Shown here piece after piece: positions 1-8,773 of a stretch of 64,000 bases of DNA. The stretch is from Syntrophales bacterium (GTDB taxonomy: Bacteria; Desulfobacterota; Syntrophia; Syntrophales; UBA5619). The stretch covers positions 310,001-374,000 of the forward strand of contig JALNYO010000001.1 in NCBI GenBank assembly GCA_023229765.1, in the 5' to 3' direction. A program made the translations under genes and the position numbers. Position 1 is the first letter of the stretch. The number at the start of each line of letters is the position of its first letter. Under the pieces are notes generated by a model. The model searched no databases and was not told the origin of the DNA. It was given only the letters and a program-made list of their open reading frames with translations.

Positions 1-3000
1 TCAAACATGGCAATGGCGGCTGCTGTAGCTTCTGCTTCCTCGCGGGTGGGTGTATTGATGATCGATGGGCTGATCCCGGCTCCGGGGGAAAGAGGAATAT
101 AATATCGGGATAAATCTCGTGTGTCCAGATTAATGGAATAGTTAGCTCCATAGTGTAAGTCTTGCGGCAGCTTCCACTTTGTCTTGAATATTTCCCAATT
201 GCGCAACAGGCTTTGCTGATAATTAATTCCCGCGCCTTTGAATGTTTGACTGCCCGTATGGTGGATGAAGGCATCCAGCGCGATGCGGGCTTTGTAGCCT
301 GCCGCCGCTGCCCGCAGACAAAAATCGTCATCTTCAAAATTGCCGCTGCCGAATTTTTCGTCCAAACCGCCAATTCGGTCAATGACTGCCCGCTTAGCGA
401 GTAAACAAAAACCGACAACCCTCTGATATTCCAAGCTCTTCCCAACATGTTCAGCCGACCACTTTTTGGCGAAGGAAGGCATATCCTTGAGAGTCCGGTA
501 AGAAGCTTCCCTTACTTGCTGTGGTCCCGAAACATTGTTGGAAACCGGGCCGACGATACCCACTTCCGGATACCGCTCAAATACCGCTAACATACGTCCC
601 AACCATCCCTTGGCCACGACGGTATCATTGTTAAGCATCAGCACGTAATTTCCCTTGGCCACGGCCAGCCCTTGATTATTTCCGGCCGCAAAACCCAGAT
701 TCTCTTTATTGGCGATCACTTGCACGTTGCTATGATCATCCGCATATTTTTGCAAGTAGTCCAGTGTGTTGTCGGTTGAGCCGTTGTCCACGAGAATCAA
801 CTCGTAGGGTTGGGGCGTATGATTTTCGATACTTTGTAGGCAGAGTTTGGTGTCTTTGAGCTGATTGAAGGCGAGGATGATGATAGAGGTTAGTGTTTGT
901 TTCCGCAACCGGGGCTTTCTGCAAAACGCGAGGGCATATTCACCTGTAAACGTAGGTGCGTAATATGGCGATTTAGTTTTCTCGTAAAATTGATCACCAT
1001 CTTGAAACAGCAGTTTAACATCCTCAAAAAAACCAAGCAGGTAAGAAGAAAATGTGCCACTTTGGTAATAAGCAACATGATACGGATTGCCTACCGGCCC
1101 ACCCAGAGGCGTAGAAACGACGAACATGCCGTCGTCGGTCAGCAACCGAGTGACCTCCTGTAAAAACTTCTCCCCTTCCGCAACATGTTCCAAGGTTTCA
1201 AAACTATTCACCATCTCAAATGACTGATCCGGATAGGGAATATTCCTGATATCCAAAACTTCAAACGACAGATTATCGCGCCGGTAGTGATCCCGGCAGT
1301 ACGCTATCGTTTCTGATGAAATATCACCGCCTACCACCTGTCGGGCTGTTTCGGCCAGCATATCCGACCCATATCCCGCCCCACAAGCGACATCCAGGAC
1401 ACGCTTACCGGCAACCATGGGAGCTACATGACGATATCTCGCCCAATGCTCCCGCATGATCTGCGGATCCATATTCGGTGCCAAAGGCATAGCCCTCTCA
1501 CCGGTAAAGAAGTTGCCCCGATCAACTCCGGCTGAAAAATCAACGCCTGCAGACATTGCAGTTTTCACGGATGTATAGAGTTCGCTTACATCCTCTGAAC
1601 ATAAATTTGGTATATATTCATTGATTTTGTCCACATGCCAATCCCACCACTTTAGTTCCAGAAGCATTGCAATGGACTCATCAGAAAACCGCTTTCGAAT
1701 AGTGCGCGCCGGGTTACCGCCCAGAATGTCATAGGGCGGCACATCTTTGGTCACCACTGTGCGTGCGGCAATAACCGCGCCGTCTCCCACAGTAACTCCT
1801 GATAGAATTACAGCATCGTCTCCAATCCACACATCATTACCAATGACAACATCACCCTTGGTGGTGGGCAATGTCGGCAAACCCCGATTGTTGGTGTTGG
1901 ACCAATCCTTGTTCATCGGCGGCGAAGGGAAGGGGTAGGTTGTTACCCAGTTGTGCCGGTGGTTGCCACCCAGATATATTTTTACGTTGTCGGCAATCGA
2001 GCAATACCGCCCAATCTTCAGTTTAACGTCCTCACCCCACCAGCGAATAACCGGCTTTCCGTAGGTAAATTCACCAATTTCAAACCCGTATTTGGTAATT
2101 AAATCTGCCATAATATGTCTGGTGTATATAGAACCCGCTGCCATTTGTGGCCTCCTGTCTGCATCTTTCTTAATGGGTATTGCTTTTCTCCTGGTAATTA
2201 CCGCCAATTGCTCAATGGTAACTTCAAGGGCCAAGGTTTGCGGTGCGATAACACTAACCTCTTGAAATATGTCAAATGCCTGGTTAAATTCATTTTGCTC
2301 AATTGCCGAGTTTCCCTTAAGAATTAGCAAATCAACATTATTAGGACTCTGGCTCAAACCCTGATTTATTAACAGATTTGCCCTATCGTACTGTTCCTGG
2401 TGTAGATACTGCTTTGCCAACGCCGATAAAATATCTATATTATCTGGATCGATATTGTAGGCTGTTTCCAACATTTCCTGGGCTGTGGTTTCATCTTCTA
2501 ATTGTCGGAAGCAGTCTGCTAAGTCCCGCCATAAAAAGGCGATGCTTTTATCTGACCCAGACCGCTCAATTGCTATTTTGAACAGTTTGATGGCTTGCGT
2601 CCAGGCACCTTCAAGTTTGGCCGATTTGGCTAATTCGATTAAGTGTTGGAGTGTCATTTCTTTGGAGCCTTTTTGCAGCAGCCCCTCTAACAAGGCCATC
2701 ACATCGGGATGAGTTAAAGAGCTGTACCACGGTAATTGCTGCCACACACTTTCGGCTCTTGGTAGTTCATCCATGTCGAGCAGAACCAAACCGCACAAAG
2801 ACAGAACGTCCGCACGATCTTGTCCTTGCTGCAGAACATCATTAATCACTGGCAAGACATCGGAAGCGCACTGCTCCCGGGATAGCTTGATTAAATTTAA
2901 CTTTCTTTGAAAGTCGGCATCATCTGAAGCCAATGCTTGTTGTTTGTATAACCAGGCATCCTTTATAAAACTTGACACCTGGCAGACAATCTTGTTTTGG

Positions 3001-4109
3001 GAATAGCAATTCCAGAAGTGCTTGCTCACGGATTTTCCCATTTTCTGCCGTTGAGCAGGAGTTAATTGATACGCCTCACGCAATGCCAGTTTAGTCAATG
3101 AAATATCAAGCAGTGGCCAACTGACCCCCTGATATTGTGGCAAATAGTTTAACATATCACCTTCTACCAATACGGTACCGGTTTTTCCCGATGGAATCAG
3201 AATAGCATTTTCCGAGGTTAGGGAAAAATTGCTTTCTGGCGGGTTCCACTCTGTGGAAGCGATAATCAGCTTATGGCGAAAGGCAGCCTCCGCAACCGGA
3301 CACGCGCCAGAAACATCAGTTGAAACGTAAACATCGCAACCGTCAATAAGACGTAAAATATCCAGCCTTGTCCCCAACGCGTCATCAATAACAATTTTAG
3401 CTCCTGATTGTGTTTGTTCTCTTAATGTTTTGATCGTGTTAAATAAATCACTTTGTGGCTGACCATTTACCGGGTGCCAGTTAGGGTAATTTACCTTGAG
3501 GTATAGTTCGGTGCCGCCTGTTCCTTTAAACTCTTCCAAATAAGCTTGAATCAGTGCCTCCCAACGGCGATTCGGTGAAAAAGTGCCTATAGATAAAAAC
3601 CGGAAAACCTGGCTCGATGTATCAAATCCTCTTTTGCATATCGGAACTATAGGTAACATTTGCCATGTATTCGGAGGTGAAACTAAGCGGACTTTATCAG
3701 GATTAATGCCAGATGCTAACCATGCGGACTTTTCTGCCTCGCTCATAAACCAGACCTGGTTCATACGACTGCAAATATCAATCCATTGGGGAGGCACATT
3801 CTTTCCGACAAATCCGGTCATCATTATCCGGACATGCGGTTCCGGCAATTGGACTGTAAGCCATGCATCAGCCGGATTATGAAAGAAAATAGCCGACACC
3901 GGAGGAATGACAGGGGTCTTTTCAAGCGTTTCAAAAAAACCAATATCACAGTCGTCTATTCCGGGTTGAACATCACCAACATTCACCACCCTGACTTTGA
4001 ATCCTGCATTGTGCAGCGCCATTACACATGCCCGTGATCCGCCAGCGAGACCAGTTCTATTATAAAATGCCGAAACCCATACGATAGTTCCATGTTCCTG
4101 CAAGATCAT
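1..4109 (-). CDS. Giant multidomain polysaccharide protein: GT4-like, TPR, acyltransferase, methyltransferase, GT2 (3' end outside window)
   Basis: Reading the minus strand from the ATG at 4109 gives one uninterrupted frame to the left edge (1369 full codons). Residues 1-400 resemble a GT-B glycosyltransferase (GGSRACVMALHNAGF near the start; FLSIGTFSPNRRWEAL near 190). Residues 400-650 are helical TPR-like repeats. Residues 656-830 are a left-handed beta-helix acyltransferase of the CatB type (VIGNDVWIGDDAVILSGV, then GNPARTIRKRF). Residues 890-1070 are a class I SAM methyltransferase (VLDVACGAGYGSDM). From about 1075 comes a GT2 glycosyltransferase (SIIILAFNQ, LVDNGSTDNT, LMLNNDTVVAKGWL). 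The start is preceded by AAAGGAAG at good spacing. The protein probably assembles or modifies surface glycan. It could be one polypeptide or yield a second product from an internal start (see 2151-2156). Confidence 0.85.
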   Translation of the reverse strand, partial: MILQEHGTIVWVSAFYNRTGLAGGSRACVMALHNAGFKVRVVNVGDVQPGIDDCDIGFFETLEKTPVIPPVSAIFFHNPADAWLTVQLPEPHVRIMMTGFVGKNVPPQWIDICSRMNQVWFMSEAEKSAWLASGINPDKVRLVSPPNTWQMLPIVPICKRGFDTSSQVFRFLSIGTFSPNRRWEALIQAYLEEFKGTGGTELYLKVNYPNWHPVNGQPQSDLFNTIKTLREQTQSGAKIVIDDALGTRLDILRLIDGCDVYVSTDVSGACPVAEAAFRHKLIIASTEWNPPESNFSLTSENAILIPSGKTGTVLVEGDMLNYLPQYQGVSWPLLDISLTKLALREAYQLTPAQRQKMGKSVSKHFWNCYSQNKIVCQVSSFIKDAWLYKQQALASDDADFQRKLNLIKLSREQCASDVLPVINDVLQQGQDRADVLSLCGLVLLDMDELPRAESVWQQLPWYSSLTHPDVMALLEGLLQKGSKEMTLQHLIELAKSAKLEGAWTQAIKLFKIAIERSGSDKSIAFLWRDLADCFRQLEDETTAQEMLETAYNIDPDNIDILSALAKQYLHQEQYDRANLLINQGLSQSPNNVDLLILKGNSAIEQNEFNQAFDIFQEVSVIAPQTLALEVTIEQLAVITRRKAIPIKKDADRRPQMAAGSIYTRHIMADLITKYGFEIGEFTYGKPVIRWWGEDVKLKIGRYCSIADNVKIYLGGNHRHNWVTTYPFPSPPMNKDWSNTNNRGLPTLPTTKGDVVIGNDVWIGDDAVILSGVTVGDGAVIAARTVVTKDVPPYDILGGNPARTIRKRFSDESIAMLLELKWWDWHVDKINEYIPNLCSEDVSELYTSVKTAMSAGVDFSAGVDRGNFFTGERAMPLAPNMDPQIMREHWARYRHVAPMVAGKRVLDVACGAGYGSDMLAETARQVVGGDISSETIAYCRDHYRRDNLSFEVLDIRNIPYPDQSFEMVNSFETLEHVAEGEKFLQEVTRLLTDDGMFVVSTPLGGPVGNPYHVAYYQSGTFSSYLLGFFEDVKLLFQDGDQFYEKTKSPYYAPTFTGEYALAFCRKPRLRKQTLTSIIILAFNQLKDTKLCLQSIENHTPQPYELILVDNGSTDNTLDYLQKYADDHSNVQVIANKENLGFAAGNNQGLAVAKGNYVLMLNNDTVVAKGWLGRMLAVFERYPEVGIVGPVSNNVSGPQQVREASYRTLKDMPSFAKKWSAEHVGKSLEYQRVVGFCLLAKRAVIDRIGGLDEKFGSGNFEDDDFCLRAAAAGYKARIALDAFIHHTGSQTFKGAGINYQQSLLRNWEIFKTKWKLPQDLHYGANYSINLDTRDLSRYYIPLSPGAGISPSIINTPTREEAEATAAAIAMF
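2151..2156 (-). promoter_or_regulatory. Internal Shine-Dalgarno AGGAGG before in-frame ATG 2144
   Basis: A perfect AGGAGG lies six bases upstream of an in-frame ATG (2144-2142), inside the giant open reading frame. It sits exactly where the TPR part ends and the acyltransferase part begins. It may allow separate synthesis of an acyltransferase-methyltransferase-GT2 product, or it may be the leftover start of a gene that was once separate. Confidence 0.5.
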
Positions 4110-4257
4110 AAGGTCACTTCCTTTGTAAGATAATAATGACTGGAGATAAGTTACATTCTTTTTGTTGCCTAAAATCCGTATGATGTTCAAATACCGTCAA
4201 TCCATCTTCCTGCCGCTTTGAAAAACAATACCTGTATCAAGAAGCCCTGTGACGTTC

Positions 4258-4292
4258 TTATAGCCCCAGATTATAAATCAACTTCTTCAATT
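4258..4292 (-). repeat. Duplicated 3' tail of the neuB-like gene
   Basis: This 35-base stretch matches 5230-5264, the last codons and stop of the neuB-like gene, with only two or three differences. On the minus strand it still reads LKKLIYNLGL-stop, compared with LKKLIYNRGL-stop in the intact gene. It lies directly after the stop codon of the glycosyltransferase-like gene at 4291. It looks like the scar of a duplication or recombination event. Confidence 0.7.
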
Positions 4293-5009
4293 ACTCATTG
4301 ATATCGTCATAACCTATTTCAGACTGCGTTATCCGAATAAAATCCTCCAGTTGTTTTTTCCATCCAGCAAAAAATTCCTCGCTTGATACAGGAAACGGGA
4401 AAGGTATTACAGACCCATCTGCATTTATCAATCTCACATCACAACCACACATCTTAGCTTCAGTGGCCAAAGAAGTCGTGTCGTCATAACTATAAAAATT
4501 TTACACCTCTGCAATAAATCTATCAATTTCTGCTTTGACTTAGGCCAATCGAGAGTAATTTCTATACCGTCCAACGGTATTCTTTTTTTCCAAGCACCTT
4601 TATAAACCCAAATACAATCATGTTCTCTATGTAATCCCAAGTCCTTAAGATTATCATCCCAAAAAGGAATGCGAAGAGGCTGCCCTTGAATGTTTGTATA
4701 CTTTTCTTTAGGCAAATAGAAGAACACCATATCAGTATTTAAATATTTACCATCTCCGCCACAAATACCTGGAACATTTAACAACCATCTAACCACATTC
4801 TTCGCCCTTAAAGGGTTACCATTAACAATCTCAGGATAGATGATTACGTCATCATCGGTCACCTCATTTATCGCTGCAGTCTCTGATCCAAAACAATAGT
4901 AAATACAATCATAACCCTTCCTAATCAAAGATTTCTGTAAATTATACAGAGCCATTAAACCACCACTACGATGATGCCATATAGGGGCATAAATGATATA
5001 CCGTTTCAT
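4291..5009 (-). pseudogene. Frameshifted glycosyltransferase-like gene
   Basis: The frame from ATG 5009 reads about 170 sensible residues (MKRYIIYAPIWHHRSGGLMA at the N-terminus) and then goes off at an A/T homopolymer near 4496-4502, stopping at 4434. Adding one base there restores a continuous frame (YSYDDTTSLATEAKMCGCDV and onward) that ends with TAA at 4293-4291, giving about 239 residues. The N-terminal GG motif and the late Ser/Thr-Glu-rich segment resemble a GT-B sugar transferase, which fits the polysaccharide locus, but no precise family is recognised. The ATG overlaps the stop of an upstream open frame by ATGA. It is either a real one-base deletion or a homopolymer sequencing error. 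Confidence 0.65.
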
Positions 5010-5229
5010 GAAAGTACTTCTCCGAAAAAAGTTTTTCTGACGTACATAAGTATCACAATTTCTTTAAAAGCTTTACGCAAACTGATCCGACGGGGGGCAT
5101 GGAATATTCTTAAACCTGAATCTTTCTGGTTTTTGAAAAAGGTTACACATAGTCCATAACCAAATGGACAGATCACAGCATAAAGACAGGAACGATTATA
5201 TGTTGCATAACTTCGCCCAAATGCTGGCT
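5006..5229 (-). other. Open frame without clear start; possible gene remnant
   Basis: Between the neuB-like stop and the glycosyltransferase-like start, one minus-strand frame stays open for about 73 codons. It ends in a TGA that overlaps the next ATG as ATGA. No ATG with a ribosome site opens it. Its translation (containing RISLRKAFKEIVILMYVRKT near the end) is not recognised. It is probably a fragment of a lost gene. Confidence 0.25.
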
Positions 5230-6309
5230 TTATAGCCCCCGATTATAAATCAACTTCTTTAATTCATCATTATACGCATAAGGGCTATCAATATCATCGA
5301 TCATGATGGGCTGATCTTTAACAAGTGGGCGAATGAGCATTTCGCCATTCATAAGCTCTCTGCAAGAAATCTGGCCTTTCTGAATGGGTATCGCCAGGTA
5401 GATATCCTTATCACTTAGGGTGTGACCTTCCGGTAAGTCACTCGCAGCATAAACACCCCTGACCAGTGCATCAAGATAGGTCTTTTCCTTTTCGGGGATA
5501 ACACGTCTTTGGTAACCACTGCTGCCGCACATCTCTTTTGCCTTCTTAACAGCTTTGAACCACTGATCAATTTGTTCCGGAAGCGAACAGTAGGGTGATA
5601 CAGAATGTTCTCCTTCATCGATATCGATATGTCGCTCAAAGGTCCGGGCCCCTTTCGCATAGCCTATCATGATGGAAGCTGTCCAATCGTGATATTCATG
5701 GGTGGATAAACCAATCGTGTGGTTGTGATAACGGTTCTTCAGAAAATCTATTTGATTGAGTTCCAATTCATAATCTTCTGACGGATAAATTGACACACAG
5801 TGGTTAACTGCCAAAGGTATGTTCCTATTCTCGAAAAAGGTTACTAAATCATCCATGTCCTTAAGAGAAGTTCCCCCGGTGGAGACAACCACCGGCTTTC
5901 TCGTTTTGGCAATCTTTTCAATGAGCACCCAATCATTCGAATCGGAACTGGCCATTTTAATAATTTGGACACCTAAATTAACGCATAAGTCAACAGATCG
6001 TTCATCGAACGGGGTGGCCATAGGAATACATCCACTCGTCCGGACAGCCTTTACAAGTGTCACAAAATCATTCTCGGACAACTGGGTGTCTATCGTTTTT
6101 TTTATGTATCTAATATCAGCACGATCACGAAAATCCTTGTGGATAAAAGTGTTAACATCACGTATTTGCAATTTTATCGCTGCCTTGACATTGTTGAAAC
6201 GAACGACACGGCCAAAATCCGTCACAATTTTTAAACCGCGCTCAACTTTGCCCAAATGGTTATTCGCAAGTTCGAGAACAAATAATTCATCAAATATGTC
6301 CCTGTTCAT
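5230..6309 (-). CDS. NeuB-family sialic/nonulosonic acid synthase-like protein
   Basis: The 359-residue protein has the NeuB TIM-barrel pattern: VLELANNHLG near the N-terminus, AIKLQIRD near 44, IPMATPFDE near 95, VVVSTGGTS near 140 and a conserved NHCVSIYPS strand. A C-terminal segment from about 280 resembles the SAF (antifreeze-like) domain. Family members condense phosphoenolpyruvate with an amino sugar to give 9-carbon 2-keto acids. The start overlaps the HAD gene stop by ATGA behind a strong AAAGGAG. No NeuA or NeuC partner is visible in the window, so the product sugar is uncertain. Its last 35 bases are duplicated at 4258-4292. Confidence 0.85.
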   Translation of the reverse strand: MNRDIFDELFVLELANNHLGKVERGLKIVTDFGRVVRFNNVKAAIKLQIRDVNTFIHKDFRDRADIRYIKKTIDTQLSENDFVTLVKAVRTSGCIPMATPFDERSVDLCVNLGVQIIKMASSDSNDWVLIEKIAKTRKPVVVSTGGTSLKDMDDLVTFFENRNIPLAVNHCVSIYPSEDYELELNQIDFLKNRYHNHTIGLSTHEYHDWTASIMIGYAKGARTFERHIDIDEGEHSVSPYCSLPEQIDQWFKAVKKAKEMCGSSGYQRRVIPEKEKTYLDALVRGVYAASDLPEGHTLSDKDIYLAIPIQKGQISCRELMNGEMLIRPLVKDQPIMIDDIDSPYAYNDELKKLIYNRGL

Positions 6310-6962
6310 AGATTCTCCTTTCGAACAATTTTAAGTAAGTCAGATATCGTGCTCATTTTAAAGTCGATAAATGTAGAATCTTCTTCAAAATGTCCATATC
6401 CATAAGATACAGCCGCAAACCTGATGCCACAAGTTTTTGATGCTGCTTTATCCTCCTGTGAATCGCCAACATATAGTGTTTTTTCAAGATCAAGGGTGTG
6501 CCTAGCAATGAGATGAGCCATCGCATCGGATTTGGATGGAAAAGCAGGTGTTGCCGAATCAGGCGACACTACATCTACAAAATACTCCCTGATGTTCAAT
6601 AAATCTAAAATGTTCTCCGTTGGAAGCTTCGGTTTGCTTGTCACCAAGTAATTGCAAATATTGAGATTTTCAAGTTTGATTAAGGTATCCTTTATGCCAT
6701 CGAACAGCACAGTTTTTTGCCACCCGCCATTATCGTATGCCTTGCGGAATTCTTTAACCAGTGTTTGCAACTCGTTCCCTTCTATATCTGGAAATATCCG
6801 ACGAAAGATGTCGCTAATTGGAGGCCCAATGAACGGGCGTAGTTCAAATAAAGCTCTCTGGGGGCATATAGAATCGACAGCACACCGACTCGCATATTCA
6901 ATCCCGGGTAGCGAGTCGACCAAGGTTCCATCCAGATCAAAGATTATATTTTCTATCCGCAT
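6306..6962 (-). CDS. HAD-superfamily phosphatase
   Basis: A haloacid-dehalogenase phosphatase of about 218 residues. Motif I is FDLDGTLVDS near the N-terminus with the nucleophile and acid aspartates. A serine/threonine motif II lies in NYLVTSKPK, and motif IV is VGDSQEDKAA. It is similar in size and pattern to phosphoglycolate-phosphatase-like enzymes. The start chosen is the ATG at 6962, which overlaps the upstream stop as TGATG, rather than 6986. Between the ThDP enzyme and the NeuB homologue, it may dephosphorylate the phosphorylated acid made by the NeuB-like synthase (inference). Confidence 0.85.
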   Translation of the reverse strand: MRIENIIFDLDGTLVDSLPGIEYASRCAVDSICPQRALFELRPFIGPPISDIFRRIFPDIEGNELQTLVKEFRKAYDNGGWQKTVLFDGIKDTLIKLENLNICNYLVTSKPKLPTENILDLLNIREYFVDVVSPDSATPAFPSKSDAMAHLIARHTLDLEKTLYVGDSQEDKAASKTCGIRFAAVSYGYGHFEEDSTFIDFKMSTISDLLKIVRKENL

Positions 6963-8770
6963 CAATCCTCGATTGGCGTTATCCACAGATTTTCAAGCAG
7001 TTCTTGCCGATCCAAAAATGGATACATGTCCTCCAACGGTGCCGATACCATCCGGCCACCGGGAAGTTGTTTGGAACTGGTTTTTGGCTCAAACGTTTGC
7101 TCAGGATCGAGCATGACATCGCACAAAACAGGTCCTTCCTGGGCGAGTATTTCATCAATAGTGTTCGCAAAATCAGCAGATTCGACTCTGTATGCAGGCA
7201 GACCATACGCTCCGGCAATCTTGACAACATCAGGGAAAGAAGTGCCGCTCTCGGGACTTTCACCAATGAAATTGCCAAAGAAATTCCTTTGGGTAATCCT
7301 GATAGAGAGATAACCACTGTTATTCAGGACAAAAATTTTGATCGGTAGTTGATGATGCGCAATGGTTTGCAATTCCTGAATGTTCAGTTGCATGCTGCCG
7401 TCGCCTGCCAGGCAGATAATCCGTTTCCCCGCACGCGCTACCGCGGCGCCAATCGCTGCGGGCAGATCATATCCCATCGATGCCGATCCGGAATTGCTGA
7501 AGAGACGTTGTCCCTTTTTCAGAAAAGCTGTTTGATAAGGAACGATACACGCCGTTGCATTTGCACAGACCACAACATCATCATCGGCCAATCTGTTAAA
7601 TAACATTTCCATAAAGTGGTAAGGATTGATTCTGCCATTATAAGTCCGATGTCGCTCTAAAACTACAGGATATTTCGAAACCCGCTCCCGGCACCAAGCC
7701 TGCCAAACCTGATGCTTATTTTCATCATAATTGGACTGATCGATCTGCCTATCCAATTCTTCAAGAAACAAACGAGCATCACAATGAACCGGCATATCAA
7801 TTTTGACCATCGGACGCTTGAATTCAGCCACGTCCGCATCGACCTGAATCTTAAATGCTTCACGTGCAAAAGACTGCCAATTGTAGCTGACCTGCCGCAC
7901 GTTCAAGCGAGCACCGAGGATCAATAAAAGATCCGAGTTTTGCACGGTAAAGTTGCCGGCCCGTGTTCCGATCGTTCCGGGCCGTCCGCAAAAAAGAGGA
8001 TCATCGGACGCAATAATATCGTGCGTCCATGCTGTGGTGACAGGTATTCTCAACCTGTGAATCACTCTATCAAAAATATCAAGGGCGTGAGCAAGACGGA
8101 TCCCGGTGCCTGCCATGATGACCGGTCGTTTCGCAGTTATAATTTTTTCAAGAATATTATGACATACTTGAGGTAATTGCTCCAGATCCCAAGCAGGGAT
8201 ATTCTCCTGCGGGTTATATCCCTGTAATTCGTTTTCATCTATCACGCTGGCCTGGACATCCATGGGAATATCCAGCCAGCAGGGACCGGGTGGTCCTTGT
8301 TGCGCCAGATGGATCGCTTTCTCCAGATGGTATCGTATGGACAAAGGATCATCCACCAGAATGGCATATTTTGTAATGCCACGCGCCATGCTGATAATGT
8401 CCCCTTCCTGATCCCCCAATTGTCTGAGACCGGGAATGTTATATGTTGCCATACATGTTTCTCGTTTGATTTGTCCGGAGATCACCAGCATCGGGATGGC
8501 ATCCGTCCAAGCCCCGAAAACGCCGTTGAGGGCGTTAATTCCGCCAGGCCCCGAAGTCACATTAATGACCCCAAGCTTCCCGGTGATGCGTGCATAACCT
8601 TCGGCAGCCATCGCACTGGCCTGCTCGTGATGATTGCAGATGTAATTGAGGCGTTTTTCTTTGCGGATGGAATCGTTCAGGTGCATGGCGCCACCGCCGG
8701 TAAGCATGAAAATATGGCGTACGCCATAATCGGCTAAATATTTAAAAATGTAGTCTGATAGTTTGATCAT
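6962..8770 (-). CDS. ThDP-dependent acetolactate-synthase-like enzyme
   Basis: The 602-residue protein has the full three-domain layout of the IlvB family. The N-terminal PYR domain carries the catalytic glutamate in NHHEQASAMAAEGYAR. A central Rossmann-type domain follows, then a C-terminal PP domain with the thiamine diphosphate/Mg motif GDGSMQLNIQELQT...NNSGY. It is not part of an ilv operon and has no small subunit nearby. Its place among CDP-sugar genes recalls YerE, which adds a two-carbon unit from pyruvate to a CDP-4-keto-3,6-dideoxy sugar. That assignment is inference. It starts three bases after the FkbM gene. Confidence 0.85.
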   Translation of the reverse strand: MIKLSDYIFKYLADYGVRHIFMLTGGGAMHLNDSIRKEKRLNYICNHHEQASAMAAEGYARITGKLGVINVTSGPGGINALNGVFGAWTDAIPMLVISGQIKRETCMATYNIPGLRQLGDQEGDIISMARGITKYAILVDDPLSIRYHLEKAIHLAQQGPPGPCWLDIPMDVQASVIDENELQGYNPQENIPAWDLEQLPQVCHNILEKIITAKRPVIMAGTGIRLAHALDIFDRVIHRLRIPVTTAWTHDIIASDDPLFCGRPGTIGTRAGNFTVQNSDLLLILGARLNVRQVSYNWQSFAREAFKIQVDADVAEFKRPMVKIDMPVHCDARLFLEELDRQIDQSNYDENKHQVWQAWCRERVSKYPVVLERHRTYNGRINPYHFMEMLFNRLADDDVVVCANATACIVPYQTAFLKKGQRLFSNSGSASMGYDLPAAIGAAVARAGKRIICLAGDGSMQLNIQELQTIAHHQLPIKIFVLNNSGYLSIRITQRNFFGNFIGESPESGTSFPDVVKIAGAYGLPAYRVESADFANTIDEILAQEGPVLCDVMLDPEQTFEPKTSSKQLPGGRMVSAPLEDMYPFLDRQELLENLWITPIED

Positions 8771-8773
8771 TTT

